Of a stretch of 10,796 nt of DNA, positions 6,930 to 10,796 are shown one piece after another (the first letter of the stretch is position 1; each line of letters begins with the position of its first letter). The position numbers and the translations under genes are program-made. The notes below the pieces were generated by a model. That model did no database searches and was not told the DNA's origin. It saw nothing but the letters and a program-made list of their open reading frames with translations. The stretch spans positions 1-10,796 of the forward strand of contig JAIENH010000427.1 of assembly GCA_019751475.1 (NCBI GenBank), read 5' to 3'. This stretch comes from Cyclobacteriaceae bacterium (GTDB lineage: Bacteria > Bacteroidota > Bacteroidia > Cytophagales > Cyclobacteriaceae).

Positions 6930-6982
6930 CAAGGCGAATCAAACAACGCAAGTTGTTGCTACGTAAGCGGCCAACTGAACTA

Positions 6983-7003
6983 CCTTCGGCTAAAAGCCGA
7001 AGG
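6983..7003. repeat. REP-like palindrome 1
   Basis: A perfect 9-bp inverted repeat pairs ccttcggct (6983-6991) with agccgaagg (6995-7003), leaving a 3-base loop (aaa). The TTCGGCT...AGCCGAA style resembles the short repetitive palindromes scattered between genes in many Bacteroidota genomes. It could also help terminate the 6477 gene, but no strong T-run follows. Confidence 0.65.
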
Positions 7004-7011
7004 GTTTAGTA

Positions 7012-7025
7012 TCGGCTAAAGCCGA
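7012..7025. repeat. REP-like palindrome 2
   Basis: A 6-bp inverted repeat pairs tcggct (7012-7017) with agccga (7020-7025) around a 2-base loop. It shares the CGGCTAAA core with palindrome 1, which ends only 8 bases before. The pair could be a two-hairpin unit, a common arrangement for REP-type elements. Confidence 0.55.
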
Positions 7026-7116
7026 CTGAAGCAATGCACATAGACTCGGAAATCATTCGGGAGAAAATCGCTGAGTCATCTAGTGTTCGCTTCATACAAA
7101 ATTATTAAACTAAAGT

Positions 7117-7134
7117 CTTCGCCTAAAGGCGAGG
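7117..7134. repeat. REP-like palindrome 3
   Basis: An 8-bp stem with one G-T pair joins cttcgcct (7117-7124) to aggcgagg (7127-7134) over a 2-base loop. Compared with palindromes 1 and 2 the stem core is swapped (cgcct/aggcg in place of cggct/agccg), yet both arms changed together and the TAAA centre is kept. Confidence 0.55.
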
Positions 7135-7232
7135 GATTTTCCCCCAGATACAGACATTAATTTAAAGCAATACCTGCTTAATTAGCCATCAATACCTAGA
7201 AATCCCGCCCTATTTATTGCCATTCTTTTAGC

Positions 7233-7240
7233 TACATTTG
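7233..7240 (+). promoter_or_regulatory. Probable -7 element for the beta-barrel/WD40-caspase operon
   Basis: TACATTTG at 7233-7240 matches the Bacteroidota -7 consensus TAnnTTTG exactly and lies 21 bases before ATG 7262, implying a leader of about 15 bases. No TTTG lies 19-21 bases upstream; the nearest TTG (7217-7219) is too close. The -33 part is therefore poor and the call moderate. The position argues against an in-frame TTG start at 7238, which would lie inside the promoter. Confidence 0.4.
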
Positions 7241-7261
7241 AGATACCTAACCGACTCTTTT

Positions 7262-7963
7262 ATGTTCAAAGGGTTGATCATCTTGTTCTTCACCCTATCG
7301 CTTGCAAGTGTGCACGCGCAAATTTCCGTTACGGTGCGAGGCGGAGTTCTTGCGGGTATGGAGGGCAGTGATAGTTTTGCCCTCAACAATCCATGGCCTA
7401 ACGGAAGTGGCAAAAATTCGATTGTCTTCCTTGGGTCGGGCGCCAAGGGTTCTTCATTCAATGCATCGGTGATGTGGGAAGCCTCGGAGATCGTGAGCGT
7501 TGGCATGATCTACAGCACAATTTCATTTTCTGCAGATGTAGGGCGTAAACTTTCTGCAACAAGCTTCGGCCCCGTGTTCAAAGTCAATTTTGTTAGAAAC
7601 ACTAAACGCGTCATACCGTTTTTTCTGGTGGGCTATACGTTTTCCAACAATGTAAAATACTCTCAAGAGAAAGCGACTTCTACAACATATGCCGCACAGG
7701 TACAGCCTGCGTTTTCTGGTTCTGGCACAACCTCGCTCGGTTTAATTGGTGATTTTGGTGCTGAGATTCGGCTCACGAAATCCATTCATGCCTTGCTCAC
7801 CGCAGGATGGCGTGGGTTTGACCTGGGCTCTGTCTCGGTAAATGTACCTTCGTATGGCACCGGGTTTCAGCAGCCGGCCGGTTTTGATGGTACAACTTTT
7901 CTCCAGTTTGATGCAGGCCTGAAGTATTATCTCGGCAAAGGCAAAAAGAAACGCGACTTTTAA
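7262..7963 (+). CDS. Outer-membrane beta-barrel protein
   Basis: 233 residues from ATG 7262. An in-frame TTG at 7238 is rejected because it falls in the -7 element and adds residues before an otherwise complete signal peptide. The signal peptide is MFKGLIILFFTLSLASVHAQ, with likely cleavage after HA. The mature chain alternates polar and hydrophobic residues in strand-like stretches ('ISVTVRGGVLAGM', 'SSFNASVMWEASEIVSVGMIYSTISFSADVG', 'SFGPVFKVNFV', 'VIPFFLVGYTFS', 'LGLIGDFGAEIRLTKSIHALLTAGWRGF', 'TFLQFDAGLKYYLG'), as in small 8-stranded OmpA/OmpW-like barrels of Bacteroidota. It has no OmpA peptidoglycan-binding domain. It ends in Phe after a basic tail (KKKRDF). It precedes the WD40-caspase gene by 12 bases, so the two are very likely co-transcribed. 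Its ligand or transported substrate is unknown. Confidence 0.75.
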   Translation: MFKGLIILFFTLSLASVHAQISVTVRGGVLAGMEGSDSFALNNPWPNGSGKNSIVFLGSGAKGSSFNASVMWEASEIVSVGMIYSTISFSADVGRKLSATSFGPVFKVNFVRNTKRVIPFFLVGYTFSNNVKYSQEKATSTTYAAQVQPAFSGSGTTSLGLIGDFGAEIRLTKSIHALLTAGWRGFDLGSVSVNVPSYGTGFQQPAGFDGTTFLQFDAGLKYYLGKGKKKRDF

Positions 7964-7975
7964 AAAATAAAAGCT

Positions 7976-9973
7976 ATGAAGACGGCTAAATTGTTCTTGG
8001 CCGGTTGGTTACTGGCTTTGCCCGCTGCGGCACAAGTCACCTTGTTGAAAAAACTATCTGTTCAAGGTGAAGAAAACATACGCACGCTTGCCTTCACGCC
8101 CAATTCCAAGCGAATAATAATTGGAGGAGACAAGGGAACATTGCAAGCCTTTGAGCTATCTACAGGCGACAGTTGGAAACTCCCCTCGTTCACCTCGAAA
8201 GTATTGGTAGCAACTGTTTCATTTGATGGTCGTTATTTGGCCGCGTCATCCGAAAGCGGAAATTTTCTATTATACGATCTTCAGGAATCAAAACAGGTAG
8301 AACTGAATGGAAACCCGGGTGTGGTCTATGCCATCGCGTTCAGTCCATCCAATGCCTCAATGACAACAGGAAGTGAAGATGGAAAAATTTCCATTTGGGA
8401 TATTGCGACTCGTGAGCGTACCTCTCTCATCCAGGCACAAAAAGAAAAAGTGCTCTCGCTGTCGTATTCGCCTTCGGGAAATTTGCTGACAAGCGGGTCT
8501 GCCGATCACTCCGTCTATATATGGAGCGTAGCAACCGGTCAATCCACGAAAGTGCTTAATGGACATAGCGATTGGGTTCGCGCTGTTGCTTTCTCAGCCG
8601 ATGGCAAGCTGATTATTTCTGGCAGCTATGACAAAACCATTCGGCTATGGGATATAGAGACAGGAAAAGAGACCGCTCAATGGAAAGGCCACTCGGGTTG
8701 GGTGACGGACCTAAGCATAAGTCCGGATGGTCAATTTGTTGCCAGTGGCGGAGCCGATGGCAAAGCCCTTCTTTGGAAAAATGGGAAAGTAATTCAGCAA
8801 CTGAAAGAGCCTGCTGTGCTGGTCTCCAAGCTCCAGTTCTCCAACGATGGAAAGTCGTTGGCGGTGGCCGATCTTTCAAAGTCAATTTTTGTCTATGATG
8901 TATCGGCTCTCCAAATTCAACCGTGGAAGCCATTTGATATCACACCGCCTTCTATCGCCATCATAAGCCCGCGACTGCTTGCCACGCGCGATGCCACAAC
9001 AGGATTCAGAAAGTCTGTGGTCTATCAGTCCGACTTGCGAATCCTGATTGAAGTGACAGACGTAAGCGGAGTAAGTAACGTGACTATTGGGGGAACAGCC
9101 GTGAAGCCGCAAGCCGACAATGCTGATCGGTATGAATTTGATCTTACCCTTCCGCAAAATTCGGAACGGGTGGTTTCAATTGTGGCTACCGATAAGGTAG
9201 GCAACAAAGTGGAAGACAAGTTAATTATTGAGCGCAGGATTTTTTCAGGAGGCGTGACAGACGAAAAATATTTTGCGTTGATGATTGCCGTTCAGGATTT
9301 CAAAGACGATGGCATACCCGACCTTGATCAGCCCATTAAAGATTTGAATCGACTCAAAGAAGTATTGGAAACCAAGTATGCTTTCAAACCCGAAAACATC
9401 ACAGTACTCAAAAATCCAGATCGGCAGGCTATTTACGATAAGCTAGATGAGTTTCAGGCAAAATTGGATAAGATCGATAATCTTTTAATTTTCTATGCCG
9501 GTCATGGATTTTGGGATGAGCAACTGCAACAAGGCTATTGGTACCCATCTGATGCGGTGCCCAATAAGCGCTCCACATGGTTTCCGAACAGCACCTTGCG
9601 CGACTACATTGGCGGTATGTCGGCAAGGCACACGTTGTTGGTAACAGACGCTTGTTTTTCTGGAGGGATTTTTAAAAGTCGGGCGGTATTTGAAAATGCC
9701 TCCACCGCTATCGAAACACTCTACTTGCGTAAAAGCCGTAAGGCGATGACCAGCGGTTCGCTCGAGGCTGTGCCCGACAAAAGTGTGTTCATCGATTTTT
9801 TGATTCAGCGCTTGTCAGAAAACACGGAACCTTACTTGACGGCCGAAGATCTTTTTAGCGGACTGCGAAAGACTGTGATCAACAACAGCCCCAACAACCA
9901 GGTGCCCCAATATGGCGTAATCGGTCAGGCCGGTGATGAAGGGGGCGAATTTATTTTTGTGAAGAAAAGGTAG
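7976..9973 (+). CDS. Exported WD40-propeller / Ig-like / caspase-like (peptidase C14) fusion protein
   Basis: 665 residues, complete. It begins with a signal peptide (MKTAKLFLAGWLLALPAAAQ, cleavage after AAA), with no lipobox Cys. Seven WD40-type blades follow at about 33-61, 75-102, 115-143, 157-185, 196-226, 238-268 and 281-309; blades 5 and 6 are the most canonical (GHSDWV...IRLWDI; GHSGWV...ALLWKN). A beta-rich module at about 322-420 ('ITPPSIAIISP', 'LRILIEVTDVSGVSNVTIGG', 'IVATDKVGNKVEDKLIIER') resembles an Ig-like fold. The caspase-like domain spans about 430-665. Its catalytic dyad is intact: His510 in FYAGHG and Cys560 in TDACFSGG. A late 'NNQVPQYGVIG...GGEFIFVKK' stretch is typical of bacterial C14 proteins. 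WD40 propellers usually act as protein-binding scaffolds. Cleavage specificity and substrate cannot be read. There is no obvious type IX sorting domain at the C-terminus, so a periplasmic location is inferred. It is the second gene of the operon with the beta-barrel protein. Confidence 0.9.
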   Translation: MKTAKLFLAGWLLALPAAAQVTLLKKLSVQGEENIRTLAFTPNSKRIIIGGDKGTLQAFELSTGDSWKLPSFTSKVLVATVSFDGRYLAASSESGNFLLYDLQESKQVELNGNPGVVYAIAFSPSNASMTTGSEDGKISIWDIATRERTSLIQAQKEKVLSLSYSPSGNLLTSGSADHSVYIWSVATGQSTKVLNGHSDWVRAVAFSADGKLIISGSYDKTIRLWDIETGKETAQWKGHSGWVTDLSISPDGQFVASGGADGKALLWKNGKVIQQLKEPAVLVSKLQFSNDGKSLAVADLSKSIFVYDVSALQIQPWKPFDITPPSIAIISPRLLATRDATTGFRKSVVYQSDLRILIEVTDVSGVSNVTIGGTAVKPQADNADRYEFDLTLPQNSERVVSIVATDKVGNKVEDKLIIERRIFSGGVTDEKYFALMIAVQDFKDDGIPDLDQPIKDLNRLKEVLETKYAFKPENITVLKNPDRQAIYDKLDEFQAKLDKIDNLLIFYAGHGFWDEQLQQGYWYPSDAVPNKRSTWFPNSTLRDYIGGMSARHTLLVTDACFSGGIFKSRAVFENASTAIETLYLRKSRKAMTSGSLEAVPDKSVFIDFLIQRLSENTEPYLTAEDLFSGLRKTVINNSPNNQVPQYGVIGQAGDEGGEFIFVKKR

Positions 9974-10063
9974 AAATTGCTGCATCTACCGACATTCAAT
10001 CCCCAAAAGGATTACGGTAAACCGAAGAAAATGCTAAGAAAAAATTTAGTTGGTCTTACTGAA

Positions 10064-10796
10064 CTACGGATGACCTGAATTCACAGCCACCGCAATCTTA
10101 GAATCGGCCGTACCGAAGTATAAAAACCATTTTTCCCGAAAGGGAACAAGGCCCTCAACAAAACAAACCTGATTGACTTGCCCGGAAATTTCATAAGGCC
10201 GATCAGGCATCAGGAAATTTTTCTCCAGTCTGTCTACAAGACGAGTAGGATCTTGGGTATCAAATAAAGCCTGGCCGGCACAGTAGGCACCTTTCGCAAT
10301 TGAAGGATCTCCGCCTGTGTCCAGATTCATACCATTGTAGATCAACACAATTCCTTTTTCCGAAATCAACGCATAGGGGCCACTTTCCACCAGGCGACTG
10401 TCAAAGTATCCACTCCGTGGCTGGAGCACAGATTTTAGTTTTCCGTTTTCTTCTACGGGTTGCCAATGAACGAGATCATCAGACGTAGCCATAAATAAAT
10501 CGGTGTCTCCGAAATACATCCAGTACTTCCCGTTGATTTTTTGCGCGATAATTTTTGAGTTTGTTTGTTTCGCTACGATGGCTCCCGATTTACTCCAGGT
10601 GTCCTGATAATTGCCTGTCAGCACCAAGCCGTGTTTTGTCCACGTGAGTAAATCAGGTGAAGACGCAACACACAGGCGTGCCGTCTTTCCATCGTAAGCT
10701 GTGTAGGTCATTATGTATAGGCCGTCTTCACGCTCAACGATGCGTGGGTCTTCAATGCCTCCCTCCCATTCGTAGCTTTTCATAAAGTCTTCTGCC
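10064..10796 (-). CDS. GH130-type glycosidase/phosphorylase (partial, N-terminus beyond window)
   Basis: Minus-strand frame open from the right edge to TAG at 10064; 244 residues are visible. An internal Met at 10783 could be mistaken for a start, but the frame continues upstream (AEDF before it), and family members have roughly 100 residues before the GGIEDPR motif, so the true start is outside. Counting from that Met, family-like stretches are GGIEDPRI (8-15), WMYFGDTD (88-95), FDSRLVESGPYAL (127-139), GIVLIYNGMN (144-153), GAYCAGQALFDTQDPTRL (165-182) and FVEGLVPFREKWFLYFGTAD (208-227). These fit the five-bladed propeller GH130 family, whose members cleave or phosphorolyse beta-mannosides and related oligosaccharides (established). 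The exact substrate is not readable. It converges on the WD40-caspase gene, 90 bases apart, with no strong terminator seen between them. Confidence 0.8.
   Translation of the reverse strand, partial: AEDFMKSYEWEGGIEDPRIVEREDGLYIMTYTAYDGKTARLCVASSPDLLTWTKHGLVLTGNYQDTWSKSGAIVAKQTNSKIIAQKINGKYWMYFGDTDLFMATSDDLVHWQPVEENGKLKSVLQPRSGYFDSRLVESGPYALISEKGIVLIYNGMNLDTGGDPSIAKGAYCAGQALFDTQDPTRLVDRLEKNFLMPDRPYEISGQVNQVCFVEGLVPFREKWFLYFGTADSKIAVAVNSGHP

Larger units (their letters stand above)
6930..7261. other. Intergenic region carrying a palindrome cluster
   Basis: 332 bases with no convincing gene. It holds a small hairpin (aacaac 6942-6947, loop gcaa, gttgtt 6952-6957) just after the 6477 gene. Three related palindromes lie at 6983-7003, 7012-7025 and 7117-7134. 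A -7 promoter element lies at 7233-7240 for the downstream operon. The rest is A/T-rich with nothing recognisable. Confidence 0.6.

Noticed and set aside
6983..7134. CRISPR-like array
   Set aside because: There are only three imperfect palindromes of differing length, with irregular spacing and no repeated direct unit or adjacent cas genes.
7238..7261. TTG 7238 as the start of the beta-barrel gene
   Set aside because: It lies in the -7 element TACATTTG and would put extra residues before a complete signal peptide that starts at ATG 7262.
9974..10063. Possible bidirectional terminator between the convergent genes
   Set aside because: Only a 4-bp palindrome (cggt..accg around 10014-10023) is visible, with no adjoining T-run on either strand, so it cannot be supported.

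Overview
The window looks like a chromosomal segment from a member of the Bacteroidota, probably of the Cytophagales type. This is an inference from several signs. Ribosome-binding sites are A/T-rich and lack Shine-Dalgarno sequences. Two sites match the Bacteroidota -7 promoter element TAnnTTTG. PurM is about 390 residues long, longer than the roughly 345 of the E. coli type. There is a membrane-anchored LytTR regulator, and there is a cluster of TAAA-loop palindromes. I see no phage, insertion-sequence, CRISPR or tRNA signals.

Layout. Positions 1-3318 (minus strand) hold a tightly packed unit, read in the order TrmH/SpoU-type RNA methyltransferase, secreted CBM9-like protein, PurM, and a GT4-type glycosyltransferase cut off by the window's left edge. 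A strong intrinsic terminator (3352-3401) separates this unit from a small secreted Ig-like protein (3421-3822). Next comes a four-helix membrane protein with a C-terminal LytTR DNA-binding domain (3980-4936), carrying a Bacteroidota promoter right at its start codon. An ECF sigma factor (5643-6128) overlaps by four bases a four-helix membrane protein (5029-5646), which is its probable regulator.

An A/T-rich 348-base gap leads to the plus-strand genes: an unrecognised 150-residue protein (6477-6929), an intergenic region with three related palindromes (6983-7134), and a two-gene operon (7262-9973). This operon encodes a small outer-membrane beta-barrel protein and a 665-residue exported protein that joins a seven-bladed WD40 propeller, an Ig-like module and a caspase-like (C14) protease domain with an intact His/Cys dyad. 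At the right edge, convergent on the minus strand, lies the C-terminal part of a GH130-type glycosidase/phosphorylase.

The most interesting item is the beta-barrel plus WD40-caspase operon, a candidate envelope-located protease system. The ECF/membrane-protein pair and the LytTR gene are two separate candidate envelope-to-transcription circuits. All functional statements are based on motif recognition by eye; no database searches were run.
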